This document shows, piece after piece, positions 6,485-15,817 of a DNA stretch of 29,946 nt. The position numbers were made by a program, and so were the translations under genes. Positions within the stretch are counted from its first letter, which is position 1. Every line of letters starts with the position of its first letter. Location of the stretch: the IMG/VR virus record IMGVR_UViG_3300034104_004079, positions 1-29,946 of that record, one strand, 5' to 3'. This stretch comes from a virus. Under the pieces are notes generated by a model that was not told where the DNA came from, ran no database searches, and saw nothing but the letters and a program-made list of their open reading frames with translations.

Positions 6485-8434
6485 ATGGGTTATTCAGCAA
6501 TTACTTTACCTAATCAATACATGGCAGCTTACTCGGCTGTTCCATTGAAATTATTTGATACTCAATTCGATCAAGTTCAACAATATAAATACATTGTTAA
6601 CGCAGTTTATGATACCGTGTTTGCTACTTCAGCTACCACAGCATCATATAATGGACAGGTTTATACCTTACTTGTTACATCAACACCTCACGGATACTCT
6701 GTTGGGGATACAATCATTTTGAATGACGCACCAAATAATAATCTTCAAACAGGTTATTACAACATTTTGGCAATCCCACAGTCAGATCAACTAATAATTG
6801 ATCTATTCCCTACTGTATTATTTGTAACATTCCCTATTCGTTTATCTAAGTTCTACAAGTGGAAACTTACTCCTGACTTAAATGGTTATGGAAAATTGGA
6901 TATGAGTAATGTAATGAAAGATTTGGTATCTCAAAACTTAACAGGACAAACAGTGGACTACGCTCTAACTTATGATGGTCCTGATACAAAAAAATGTTTT
7001 GGACTTCTTTGTGGATATGAATCTCAGTATGTGTTTGAATTTGAGGATAACATTTTTACAACAGGTGGAACAGTAGGATTTCAAAACTCTACAATTACTT
7101 CTCTTACTGGAACACCATTTCAAGTAGGACAAATTATTCAAATACAACAAAACCCTGTGACTTGGGCTTATACAGGAATTACATCTACGGTTAACGGACC
7201 AAGATATTCTTCAAATCAAACTCACTCGTTTTTAGCTGGTCAGCAAATTCAAGTTCAAGGTCAAACTACTTTGACTTCATATAATGGATTTACAACAGTA
7301 TTTAATCCTGTTGGATCAAATTTTTTAACAAGTCCACAAACATTTGTAGGGGCTTCAACAACACCTGGTTATATCTATGGTATACCAAGACCAAGTTATA
7401 ACACCACAGCAACAATTACAGGGTTATATATTGATCCTACTTATGGATTGGTTGTTCAAACAAATATTACTTGGGCAGGATCCTCAGTTCCAATCTCAGG
7501 TCAGATTACATATCCAGGAAATCAATTAACAACAGTTATAAATGAATTCACAAATTATGACGCATTTTGTGTGTATAACGCTCATGTAAATAGAGCTGAT
7601 TACACAGTGAGCTTCTTTAATAAGTTTGTAGTTCAAAACAGAGCATTTTCAGGAAACAATATTTCAACAATTTTAAATACAGATACATGTTATAGAATTG
7701 AACCAAATACAATTGGTTTCTTATTGGTACATTCATCTACAGCATCTCTTAGTGATGGGATGTTCTATCAATTCTTAAATTCTGCAGGATCCACATTGGG
7801 AACTGTTAGAATCGCTAAGTCTGTATCAACTCAGACTGATTTCTACGCTCCAATCGGACTTCAACAAATCGCAGGATCAAACTATGTAAATGTATCAGGA
7901 ACATTTGCTTCATATTCAGGTCAAGTTGATACCTATGTGTGTTATGTCTATGATATTCCAATTTCAAGTATTACTCAAAGAACAAACGATGTGTGTTTTA
8001 AATTGAATGGTGATTGTTCAATGTATGAGATCTATCATTTAATGTGGAAAGATCAATATGGTTCATTTATTTCATATCCTTTCATTTATATGTCTCGTGA
8101 GTATATTGAAAGTGATAAGAAAACATACTACCAACAAGAAGGAACTTGGGAATATAATACATTTGGTTATGATGACTATGGTGTAGGTGAGAAGACATTC
8201 TACCAAAGATCAAGAGAATCATTCACACTTAATTCAGGATGGTTATACGAATGGGAGAGAGACTTAATCAAGGATTTAATGCAATCCCCTTCTGTTTATT
8301 TACAAACTCCTGACAATAGATTATTTAACTGTCATTTGGATGAATCTAAAGTGGAGTTATTCAAGAACATTAACGAGCAGTTGTTCTCATACACATTCAA
8401 TGTGAGAACATCAAATAATGAATTTAGATTCTAA
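6485..8434 (+). CDS. Large tail structural protein, distal tail/baseplate candidate
   Basis: 649 residues, with no enzyme motif and no transmembrane segment. The N-terminal 160 residues include a beta segment with HGYSVGDTIIL, and the middle is Gly/Thr/Ser-rich. The C-terminal 150 residues are richer in aromatic and charged residues (YEIYHLMWKDQYGSFISYPF, EGTWEYNTFGYDDYG) and look like a folded tail-tip domain. It is followed after three bases by the even larger tail-tip protein at 8438, and such pairs are typical of the distal tail plus hub arrangement. The call is from size, order and composition rather than a family signature. Confidence 0.55.
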   Translation: MGYSAITLPNQYMAAYSAVPLKLFDTQFDQVQQYKYIVNAVYDTVFATSATTASYNGQVYTLLVTSTPHGYSVGDTIILNDAPNNNLQTGYYNILAIPQSDQLIIDLFPTVLFVTFPIRLSKFYKWKLTPDLNGYGKLDMSNVMKDLVSQNLTGQTVDYALTYDGPDTKKCFGLLCGYESQYVFEFEDNIFTTGGTVGFQNSTITSLTGTPFQVGQIIQIQQNPVTWAYTGITSTVNGPRYSSNQTHSFLAGQQIQVQGQTTLTSYNGFTTVFNPVGSNFLTSPQTFVGASTTPGYIYGIPRPSYNTTATITGLYIDPTYGLVVQTNITWAGSSVPISGQITYPGNQLTTVINEFTNYDAFCVYNAHVNRADYTVSFFNKFVVQNRAFSGNNISTILNTDTCYRIEPNTIGFLLVHSSTASLSDGMFYQFLNSAGSTLGTVRIAKSVSTQTDFYAPIGLQQIAGSNYVNVSGTFASYSGQVDTYVCYVYDIPISSITQRTNDVCFKLNGDCSMYEIYHLMWKDQYGSFISYPFIYMSREYIESDKKTYYQQEGTWEYNTFGYDDYGVGEKTFYQRSRESFTLNSGWLYEWERDLIKDLMQSPSVYLQTPDNRLFNCHLDESKVELFKNINEQLFSYTFNVRTSNNEFRF

Positions 8435-8437
8435 TAT

Positions 8438-11400
8438 ATGAGTGCTATTAATCAATTTAAAATTGTATCATTAGGTCAGACTCTTGATACATACGATGAC
8501 ATAAACATTTCATTAACTTATCAGATTGATGACATTGAAGATATTACTGTCAAAAAATCATCATTTTCTAAAACCATTATTTTACCTGGTACCCCAACAA
8601 ATAATGAATACTTCAAAAATATCTTTGATGTTAATATCGATATTTCTGAAACTTCCTACAACCCAAAGAAAGCATTACCTGTTCAAGTTCTAATTGGAGA
8701 TGAATTGGTCTTTCAAGGTAACCTACAACTTTTAAATATTATTACAAATCAAAAACAAGTTGATTATGAGGTTGTAATTACGGGGGTATTTAAAAACATT
8801 ATTATTGCTTTTGCTGACTACTACTTAAACCAACTTAACTTGGATGAGTATGATCACTATAGAAATACAGGAACGATTGTTAATACATGGGATAATTACA
8901 TCTCAATCAACAATCCATTATCTTCAATTCTAACTCAACCTGGTGATGGGTATATATACCCAATTATTGTTAATGGGCAGAATCCTGTTACAGCAACCAA
9001 TGGAGCAATTAAGTTCAATTCATTTGATTTGAACCCTGCTGTGTACGCAAAAACTCTAATTGACAAGATGTTTGAGTTTGCAGGATACACATATTCTTCT
9101 AATTTTTTTAATTCAGAATATTTCAGATCACTTGTTATACCAACTGACACCCCACAATATTCAAGTGAGGATATTGACGATAAAACAGTTAGAGTTACTT
9201 GGGATTCTCCTACACCATTTGTTATACCATCAGGTGTAACTCAAACTAATAGCTTTCTTTTTAGTCCTGCAAGTACTTTAAGTGGAACTGTAGCTCTTAG
9301 TCCAATGTTACAAAAATCATCATCATATTGGTCAAACTTTACCAATGGATCTTGGTGGTTCCCTCTAACAGTTGAAACGGGTCAATACGGTAACATTCAA
9401 ATGCAAGATCCAAATGGAGAATGGAGTTCAACAGGAAATGTTTGGAGATATACTTGTCAAACCTCAGGATTCTATTCAATTGATTTAGATAATTCTTTTT
9501 ACATGTTCTACAAACATAGAACAGGAGCTAGTTTCAAATATCTTTCTGGTTCATTATCCTATGTTGCAAGAATCTATAAGGTAGCAACAAATGGTCAAAC
9601 AACACTATTACAAGGGACAAACACATTAACTATTACACCGCCTGTTGGAGGTAATGTGGGTATTTATAGTGGATCAGCATATACAATACCTGGCTCAGGA
9701 GTTATTCCTTCAGGATTTTTAGCGACAGGTAATCCATTTTTAATGAACTTTAATATTCCATCAGTATGGTTAAATGCTGGTGAACAAATTAGAATTAATT
9801 TTCAAATATTATATCCACCAACTGTTAGTTGGCAATCAGTATCTGATCAAGTACTTGTTGGGGCTATTACTCAAAGAACGATAAGTGGAACGGTAAATCG
9901 TTTGGAGATTAAACCTGCGGTTACAACAAATTATTCTGTAAACAATGTAATTAAATTAAACACATATCTTCCAAACATGAAGATGAAGGATTTCTTCATC
10001 AACATAATTAAGATGTTTAATTTGATGGTTAGTGAAAATCCAAACTTGGATAATGATTTAATTATTGAACCAAGAGACGACTTCTTTAATTCTAAGAGGA
10101 AAGTTAGGGATTGGACTTTAAAACTTGATTACGATCAAGATGTCAAACAAACCCCAATGTCAGAATTGGATACGAAAACATATAAGTTTACTTATAGCAA
10201 AGATCAAGATTATTACAATGAGTTATATGAACAACAATCAAGTAGAGTGTATGGTGATTATACCGTAGATTTTTTAAATGACTTTTCAACAGCCGAAAAG
10301 AAACTTGAATTAGACTTTGCTCCAACTCCTGTGAGTGATAATATCATTACTCCAAGAATTGCTCCTTTCTTCTGTGACATAGATACTAACAATGCTTTTA
10401 AACCAATTAAGGTTAAACCTCGTATATTGTTCACAAAATTACTTCAAACACCAAACAAGTTTTTTACAATAACAGATAACCCAAATCAAGCTGGAACAAC
10501 TTACTCAGAGTATTTGTATGCAGGGATGTACGATGATCCATTAGACCCAACCTATTCACTTGAATTTGGTAATTCAAATGTATTATACTACAATACAAGT
10601 TTATGTTGTCCTAATAATAACCTCATCAATCAGTTCTATCTTTCAACATTGAATGATATTACGGATGTGAATGCTAAGTTATTGGAAGCGTATTTTCATC
10701 TAACACCAAGTGATATAAATCAGTTTGATTTTAGAGATGTAATTTTAATTGATAACTCATATTGGAGGGTAAATACAATTGTTGATTACAATCCAAATGC
10801 GATTGATAAAACCACAAAGGTAATTCTCTATAAATTAAATTACTTAGATATTTTTTATGGTAATAATAAGGAAGTTGCTTTATCGGAGACAGATTGTCCT
10901 GATGATATTGTGGCTAAAAAACTTAAACCTTATGGGTATGTCTATGTGTCACTTTCAAATCAAGTCATAACTCCTGACTGTTGTGCTTACTATGGTGGTA
11001 TTTTAACTAATGGATTCTGTGTGGCAACACAAACTACAGTTAATAACCCTAATGGATCTCCAAATGCTAATCCAACAGTTACTCCAATACAACCTGAAAA
11101 TCAAGTTAGATCAGGTTCAATATTTCTTGAAAGACCATTTGAGATGTTAAAAAACTTAAATGTAATAAACTCAGATACCGTACTTGTAAAAGGTGAGAAT
11201 AACTTTGTTGAACAAGGAGCTTCAAATGCTATGATCATTGGGACAAACAACTCAATTCCAGCAGGTGTAACAAACGCTTTGGTTATTGGTGATGGGATAT
11301 CATTCCCAACATCAAATAGTTTAATTGTAGGGGACATAAAAATCTCTTCAGATGGAATAGGTTATTACTATGTTTATAAAATAGATGGAGGATTTGAAAC

Positions 11401-11527
11401 TGTAATGGATGAAGGTAAAACAAATTTAATTGACATTATCGATGGAACATTTGAATCAGTAAGAAATTATGGTGGAGATTCCAAACTAAGACCAATCATT
11501 TCAGGGGCAGATTCTGAAATTGAATAA
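8438..11527 (+). CDS. Tail tip / baseplate hub-like protein
   Basis: 1029 residues. The N-terminal region has VKKSSFSKTIILPGTPTNNE and then YFKNIFDVNIDIS (about 37-70), a segment I associate with tail-hub-like proteins of Bacteroidetes phages. It is followed by a long mixed region including a helix-rich part near 520-640. The C-terminal 110 residues hold short repeats such as ASNAMIIGTNNSIPAGVTNA and LVIGDGISF, the left-handed beta-roll pattern of trimeric adhesin (YadA-type) heads, also seen in the fibre downstream. It is the largest gene and lies between the distal-tail candidate and the collagen-like fibre, so a hub that carries fibres is the most economical reading. Confidence 0.6.
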   Translation: MSAINQFKIVSLGQTLDTYDDINISLTYQIDDIEDITVKKSSFSKTIILPGTPTNNEYFKNIFDVNIDISETSYNPKKALPVQVLIGDELVFQGNLQLLNIITNQKQVDYEVVITGVFKNIIIAFADYYLNQLNLDEYDHYRNTGTIVNTWDNYISINNPLSSILTQPGDGYIYPIIVNGQNPVTATNGAIKFNSFDLNPAVYAKTLIDKMFEFAGYTYSSNFFNSEYFRSLVIPTDTPQYSSEDIDDKTVRVTWDSPTPFVIPSGVTQTNSFLFSPASTLSGTVALSPMLQKSSSYWSNFTNGSWWFPLTVETGQYGNIQMQDPNGEWSSTGNVWRYTCQTSGFYSIDLDNSFYMFYKHRTGASFKYLSGSLSYVARIYKVATNGQTTLLQGTNTLTITPPVGGNVGIYSGSAYTIPGSGVIPSGFLATGNPFLMNFNIPSVWLNAGEQIRINFQILYPPTVSWQSVSDQVLVGAITQRTISGTVNRLEIKPAVTTNYSVNNVIKLNTYLPNMKMKDFFINIIKMFNLMVSENPNLDNDLIIEPRDDFFNSKRKVRDWTLKLDYDQDVKQTPMSELDTKTYKFTYSKDQDYYNELYEQQSSRVYGDYTVDFLNDFSTAEKKLELDFAPTPVSDNIITPRIAPFFCDIDTNNAFKPIKVKPRILFTKLLQTPNKFFTITDNPNQAGTTYSEYLYAGMYDDPLDPTYSLEFGNSNVLYYNTSLCCPNNNLINQFYLSTLNDITDVNAKLLEAYFHLTPSDINQFDFRDVILIDNSYWRVNTIVDYNPNAIDKTTKVILYKLNYLDIFYGNNKEVALSETDCPDDIVAKKLKPYGYVYVSLSNQVITPDCCAYYGGILTNGFCVATQTTVNNPNGSPNANPTVTPIQPENQVRSGSIFLERPFEMLKNLNVINSDTVLVKGENNFVEQGASNAMIIGTNNSIPAGVTNALVIGDGISFPTSNSLIVGDIKISSDGIGYYYVYKIDGGFETVMDEGKTNLIDIIDGTFESVRNYGGDSKLRPIISGADSEIE

Positions 11528-11563
11528 AAACGAATTTATAATTAAAATATTTAGAAGAAAACA

Positions 11564-13345
11564 ATGGCAGATAAGATTGAATATTCAAGGATGTTGGTTA
11601 AAAGAACAGCTCAAACAGGAGAGGTTCCAACAGTTCCGCCAATAACAGCAGTAACATTAAATCAATTTATCCCAACAGATATATTTGTTGGTGAATTCTT
11701 TTTAAATGAAGCCGATGATCTATTATGGATCAGAACAGACAATGGTATTTTACCTATTTCTTTATCAGGTTCAACAGGAACAACAACAACTCCAAATTTA
11801 ACACAAGTATTATTTGAGGGTAATGCAACCAATGGTTATAATATTGAAGTGTCTGCCGGTGATACAGTAGTATTTAGTGGATTATCATCAGGAGTAACTT
11901 CACAATTCTTAGGTATAGATGCTAGTGGAAACACTATAGTTTCTACAGTTACACCAGGAACCCCTGATTTAGAAGATGTTTTAACTGTTGGAAATACAAC
12001 AGGAGCAAATGATATTTCAGTAAATATTGGATATAAAGTAGAAGGTCAATCAGGAGGTAATTGGGTTCGACCTGAAACCTCTGATGGTCACTTAGAATTA
12101 AATACTGATAATGAATTAACAATCGTTGGTATCTCAAGTGGTGTTACCAATGTGTTCTTATCTTATGATCCTGACACAAAATTTGTTAGATATCAAGCAG
12201 GTGGAACAGGAAGTTCAGGATCAAATGGTACTTCAGGTAGTAGTGGTGTTAATGGTAGTTCTGGATCAACAGGTGCCTCAGGTAGTTCAGGATCATCAGG
12301 TAGTAGTGGAGTAGATGGTAGCAGAGGTGAGTCAGGTTCTTCAGGAACATCAGGAACTAGTGGTTTATCAGGTGTTAATGGGACTGCAGGAACTTCAGGA
12401 TCTGATGGTAGTGCTGGTGCTACAGGTGCTTCGGGAACTAATGGAACAAGTGGGACATCTTCAACAGGGACAACATCATCTGTGTTTACATCAGGATCAG
12501 GATTAAATAGTGTTATCTCAACTTATTTAACTTCAACAAATGCACCTGGCCCATATTCATTGAACATACAGGGAACAGGTAATACAATTACTAATACACA
12601 AAGATTTACAGGATGTGTTGGTGGATCAGGTAACTCTATATCTGGTACTCAAGAAAAAGTTTATATTATAAACTCAGAAAATAGTACAATAAGTGGGCCT
12701 AGTAGGTATTCAGCAATTATTAATGGATATGCTTCTTCAATAACATCAGGAGATGGGAATACAGCAATTGGTAGAAATAATGTAATTGCTGGATCTAATG
12801 ATAATGCTTTAATTGGTGGTCATCAAAACACAATTACAAGTTCAGGAGAAGGTTTAATTGGTGGTGGATATGCACAATCAATGTCAAATGCTAATGATAG
12901 TGGTATATATGCTGGTAGAGGTAATAGTATTAATGGTGGTGGATGTTGTGGTGGAAATATTATTTTAGCAGGTGAAAGTAATAGTATTAATAACTCACCA
13001 GGTAGATATAATGGTATTCTTCAAGGTAATACTAATAATATTAGAAGTTCAGCTAACTATTCAACAATTATTAATGGAATCACAAATACAATAAGTTCTT
13101 CACAACCTTATAATAATATTATTGGATCCCAAAGTTCTACAGTTACAGGAACTACATCAGGAGCAACAATGATTGGAACTGTTAATAGATCAGCAGATAG
13201 AAATAACTGTGTTTTTGTTGAGAACTTGAAGTTATTCAATTATCCTTCTTTAGATTTTGCTAATGACTCAGATGCTGCAGCAGGTGGTGTTGTTTTAGGT
13301 CAAGTATATCATACATCAGGAACATTAAAAATTAGAATAACATAA
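11564..13345 (+). CDS. Trimeric collagen-like tail fibre with YadA-like head
   Basis: 593 residues. The N-terminus includes FVGEFFLNEADDLLWIRT (about 41-58), a small beta motif common in phage fibre N-termini. About 213-300 is a Gly-X-Y collagen-like stalk (GSSGTSG units). About 345-545 holds many degenerate repeats of the form N-x-I-x-G-x-x-N-x-I (IGRNNVIAGSNDNALIGGHQ), the beta-roll of YadA-type adhesin heads. The last part, GGVVLGQVYHTSGTLKIRIT, is a typical fibre C-terminus. The protein is expected to be a trimer and to contact the receptor. It is preceded by a 36-base gap with an A-rich leader. Confidence 0.78.
   Translation: MADKIEYSRMLVKRTAQTGEVPTVPPITAVTLNQFIPTDIFVGEFFLNEADDLLWIRTDNGILPISLSGSTGTTTTPNLTQVLFEGNATNGYNIEVSAGDTVVFSGLSSGVTSQFLGIDASGNTIVSTVTPGTPDLEDVLTVGNTTGANDISVNIGYKVEGQSGGNWVRPETSDGHLELNTDNELTIVGISSGVTNVFLSYDPDTKFVRYQAGGTGSSGSNGTSGSSGVNGSSGSTGASGSSGSSGSSGVDGSRGESGSSGTSGTSGLSGVNGTAGTSGSDGSAGATGASGTNGTSGTSSTGTTSSVFTSGSGLNSVISTYLTSTNAPGPYSLNIQGTGNTITNTQRFTGCVGGSGNSISGTQEKVYIINSENSTISGPSRYSAIINGYASSITSGDGNTAIGRNNVIAGSNDNALIGGHQNTITSSGEGLIGGGYAQSMSNANDSGIYAGRGNSINGGGCCGGNIILAGESNSINNSPGRYNGILQGNTNNIRSSANYSTIINGITNTISSSQPYNNIIGSQSSTVTGTTSGATMIGTVNRSADRNNCVFVENLKLFNYPSLDFANDSDAAAGGVVLGQVYHTSGTLKIRIT
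12201..12460 (+). repeat. Collagen-like triplet repeat DNA in second fibre gene
   Basis: Degenerate units coding Gly-X-Y triplets (ggtagtagtgg, ggaacatca). They are closely related in sequence to the array at 3187-3699, which gives two patches of near-homology about 9 kb apart. Confidence 0.8.
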
Positions 13346-13346
13346 C

Positions 13347-13577
13347 ATGGGATTAAGAGTATTAAACAAAGAACAAGCACTTCAAATTGTTGGAGAATCA
13401 TACGATGATAAACAAAACTATTTTGTAGAGTATGATGATGATACATTGTCATATAAAGGATATGGTGTAACAGTTGAAAGACAGGTAAATGAAGATAAAA
13501 CTTCAGGTAGAGATGTTATTCAAATGGATCGTACTCCAAGAGAAATAGACATTAAAACACTTTTTAACTTAAATTAA
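13347..13577 (+). CDS. Small protein after fibre, paralogue of 15009-15224
   Basis: 76 residues, soluble and acidic. The start LRVLNKEQALQIV followed by ES-YDDKQNYFVEYDDDTL aligns by eye with ARVITQEQADSLFEVAYNSQDTRFWV...DGTL in the gene at 15009: both have R-V-[LI]-x-[KQ]-E-Q-A, then about ten residues later an aromatic-rich strand and an acidic turn. Both follow directly after a fibre gene. A fibre assembly chaperone or capping protein is a reasonable guess. No known family is recognised. The ATG begins two bases after the fibre stop. Confidence 0.6.
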   Translation: MGLRVLNKEQALQIVGESYDDKQNYFVEYDDDTLSYKGYGVTVERQVNEDKTSGRDVIQMDRTPREIDIKTLFNLN

Positions 13578-13579
13578 AC

Positions 13580-15007
13580 ATGGCAATAAATTTATCTACC
13601 TTTTGGGCTGGTTGGGATGTTGTAAGTGGTAACACTTCGGCAACTAACCAATACGAATTTTGGAAGGGAATGGTGATGTCTAACGGACAAATCCTTAATA
13701 ACCAATATGATTTCTTCACATACCACAATACAACTCGTTACGAGTGGTTTAAAAACCTTCAAGAGACATATCCTGAGGTTTATGATGAATACACATTCTA
13801 CAAAAACACCAATAATCCAAATATTTACGATATGAGGACTTTCTATGAGTTTGGAGCACAGTATTTAGTACCATCAGTTACACCAACACCAACTCCAAGT
13901 GTAACAAATACTTTAACTCCTACCCCAACTCCAACTTCAGTATATTATTATTATAATATTGAACCTTGTAGTGGTGGAACGGGAGAATATAATAAGATTA
14001 GATCACAAACACCAATAACTATTGGTTCATCTGTAACTCTTTCTACTTTACCAACTTGTTATGAAGTAGTATCTGTATCTGATTCATCTGGAATTTGGAT
14101 ATCTAATTTTAATACATTTTTAAATTGTGCAGCTTGTTTAGGAATAACACAAACACCAACTAATACAATGACACCTACCCCAACTCCAACACCAACTGCT
14201 AGTCCAACAGGTGATCCTGATGCTCAAGCTTACTTAGCTGCAGTAGTTGCAACAGGAGGAACTGTGACTAGTGACATTACAACAGCTGTAGAAACATTAT
14301 TTACGAGTTTGAAATCAGCAGGAATATATTCAAAATTAGATGTATTGATGCCGATGGTTGGAGGAACAAAAGGTTCATGTTTGATCAATGCGATTACACC
14401 AACCAATGATTTATATAAATGGACTGAATTTGGAACAACATTAACCTATAATGCTAGTGGTATAACAGGTAACAGAAATGGAGTTCTTCAATCTAATTTT
14501 GTTGTTAGTGATTTAACAAATGTAGATATAACTAATTCACATTTCTCAATGTATTTGAGTAAATTAAATACTAATGCTGGTGATGCTTATCTTAATGGTT
14601 ATTTGAATACTCAACAAATACCATATATGGCATTCAACTGTGCAACTTACAATAATAATATTTATGGTGGATTGTACGGTGATAAAGCTGATGGAGGTTC
14701 AATGACAGCTGAAACTGGTATGTGGTTACGAAATAGAGAATCAAATACAGGATATACTCAATATATTTCTAATGTATTAAAACAATCAGTATCATTTACC
14801 GCAACAACATTTGAAACTGAACCATCTATGAATATAGCTTTATTCACATTATATTGGAGATTCTTTGGATCTAATAACTTATATAATGGTGAGATTGGAG
14901 ATATGACTTATAGTACAGTTACAATTGGTGGTGGATTAAATTCAAGTGAAAGAACAGATTTAAATAATATAATAACAACATTTAACACAACATTAGGAAG
15001 ACCGTAA
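13580..15007 (+). CDS. Modular tail fibre with Thr-Pro linkers and lectin-like C-terminus
   Basis: 475 residues. Residues 1-95 form an aromatic-rich N-terminal domain (NQYEFWKGMV, YDFFTYHNTTRYEWFKNL), probably the virion anchor. A Thr-Pro linker follows (about 98-119), then a small Cys-containing domain (about 120-190, with EPCSGG, PTCYEV and NCAAC), a second Thr-Pro linker (about 191-212), and a C-terminal domain of about 260 residues opening DPDAQAYLAAVVATGG and containing LKSAGIYSKLDVLMPMVGGT. That opening is a module I associate with putative lectin-like domains at the end of Bacteroidetes-phage fibres. The linker-separated modules indicate assembly by domain exchange. Confidence 0.65.
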   Translation: MAINLSTFWAGWDVVSGNTSATNQYEFWKGMVMSNGQILNNQYDFFTYHNTTRYEWFKNLQETYPEVYDEYTFYKNTNNPNIYDMRTFYEFGAQYLVPSVTPTPTPSVTNTLTPTPTPTSVYYYYNIEPCSGGTGEYNKIRSQTPITIGSSVTLSTLPTCYEVVSVSDSSGIWISNFNTFLNCAACLGITQTPTNTMTPTPTPTPTASPTGDPDAQAYLAAVVATGGTVTSDITTAVETLFTSLKSAGIYSKLDVLMPMVGGTKGSCLINAITPTNDLYKWTEFGTTLTYNASGITGNRNGVLQSNFVVSDLTNVDITNSHFSMYLSKLNTNAGDAYLNGYLNTQQIPYMAFNCATYNNNIYGGLYGDKADGGSMTAETGMWLRNRESNTGYTQYISNVLKQSVSFTATTFETEPSMNIALFTLYWRFFGSNNLYNGEIGDMTYSTVTIGGGLNSSERTDLNNIITTFNTTLGRP

Positions 15008-15008
15008 T

Positions 15009-15224
15009 ATGAAAGCAAGAGTAATAACACAAGAACAAGCTGATTCATTATTTGAAGTGGCGTATAACTCACAAGATACAAGATTTTGGGTTAGAGAACA
15101 TGAAGATGGAACATTATGTATAACTGAAGATTGTGTTCAGTTATGTGAATTTCCACAACACCAATGGTTGAAAGAATGTCCATTGATTGACTTTGTTCCT
15201 AAAACTTATCAATTACCAATCTAA
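15009..15224 (+). CDS. Small protein after fibre, paralogue of 13347-13577
   Basis: 71 residues. It opens MKARVITQEQADSLFEVAYN, matching the pattern of the 13347 gene. The second half differs, with three Cys (LCITEDCVQLCEF) and a Pro-rich end. It lies one base after a fibre stop, and its own stop overlaps the next start (TAATG). It is likely an accessory of the preceding fibre. Function is unknown. Confidence 0.6.
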   Translation: MKARVITQEQADSLFEVAYNSQDTRFWVREHEDGTLCITEDCVQLCEFPQHQWLKECPLIDFVPKTYQLPI

Positions 15225-15787
15225 TGCCAGTTAAAGAGTGTCAAGATAGTGGTAAACCAGGTCTTAAGTGGGGAGATCAAGGTAAGTGTTATACCTATAC
15301 TCCAAACAATGAAGGATCTCGTCGTAAAGCAAAAAAATCAGCTATTACACAAGGTATAGCAATTGGTGATTTTGCTGAGATTGGTGAAAGAGGTGGAATC
15401 AAAGAATCAAAGAAAGCCCCGAAGTCTGATACTCCAAATCGTGATCCAAAAGGTGTAGGAACTGCCAAGGGAGACGCATCATCACAAAGAGGAGCAGAAG
15501 TAACAAAAGAAGTTGAAGAATCATTACAAAAGAAATCTGACGCTTTTAATGATAGATACAAAGACAAACTTGGATATGGTGTAAATGTAGGAATGTTAAA
15601 ATCTGTATATCAAAGAGGAATTGGGGCTTACAATGTTTCACATTCCCCTGAAGTAAAATCACCTGGTCAATGGGCTCAAGCTAGAGTTAACGCATTTTTG
15701 TATTTAGTTAGAACAGGAAGACCTGAAAATAGGAAATACACTGGTGACAACGATCTTCTTCCAAAGGGACACCCTAAAAACAAGTAA
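15224..15787 (+). CDS. DUF5824-like phage protein with Cys-Gly-Lys-Pro N-terminal motif
   Basis: 187 residues. The N-terminal 45 residues carry CQDSGKPGLKWGDQGKCYTY and then SRRKAKKSAITQGIAIG, a short module I associate with phage head and protease proteins. The middle (about 46-105) is charged and low in complexity. The C-terminal 80 residues (FNDRYKDKLGYGVNVGMLKS, YQRGIGAYNVSHSPEVKSPG, then RVNAFLYLVRTGRPENRKYT and DNDLLPKGHP) match my memory of the DUF5824 family found in phages and large viruses. Its biochemical role is unknown. It is translationally coupled to the gene before it and lies just before the tape measure. Confidence 0.6.
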   Translation: MPVKECQDSGKPGLKWGDQGKCYTYTPNNEGSRRKAKKSAITQGIAIGDFAEIGERGGIKESKKAPKSDTPNRDPKGVGTAKGDASSQRGAEVTKEVEESLQKKSDAFNDRYKDKLGYGVNVGMLKSVYQRGIGAYNVSHSPEVKSPGQWAQARVNAFLYLVRTGRPENRKYTGDNDLLPKGHPKNK

Positions 15788-15800
15788 TAAAACCCAATAT

Positions 15801-15815
15801 TTACTTAAAAAGTAA
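15801..15815 (+). repeat. Short inverted repeat before the tape measure start
   Basis: TTACTT-AAA-AAGTAA, six-base arms with a three-base loop, ending two bases before the tape measure ATG. It could form a weak hairpin over the ribosome-binding region, or it may be chance in A/T-rich DNA. Confidence 0.3.
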
Positions 15816-15817
15816 TT

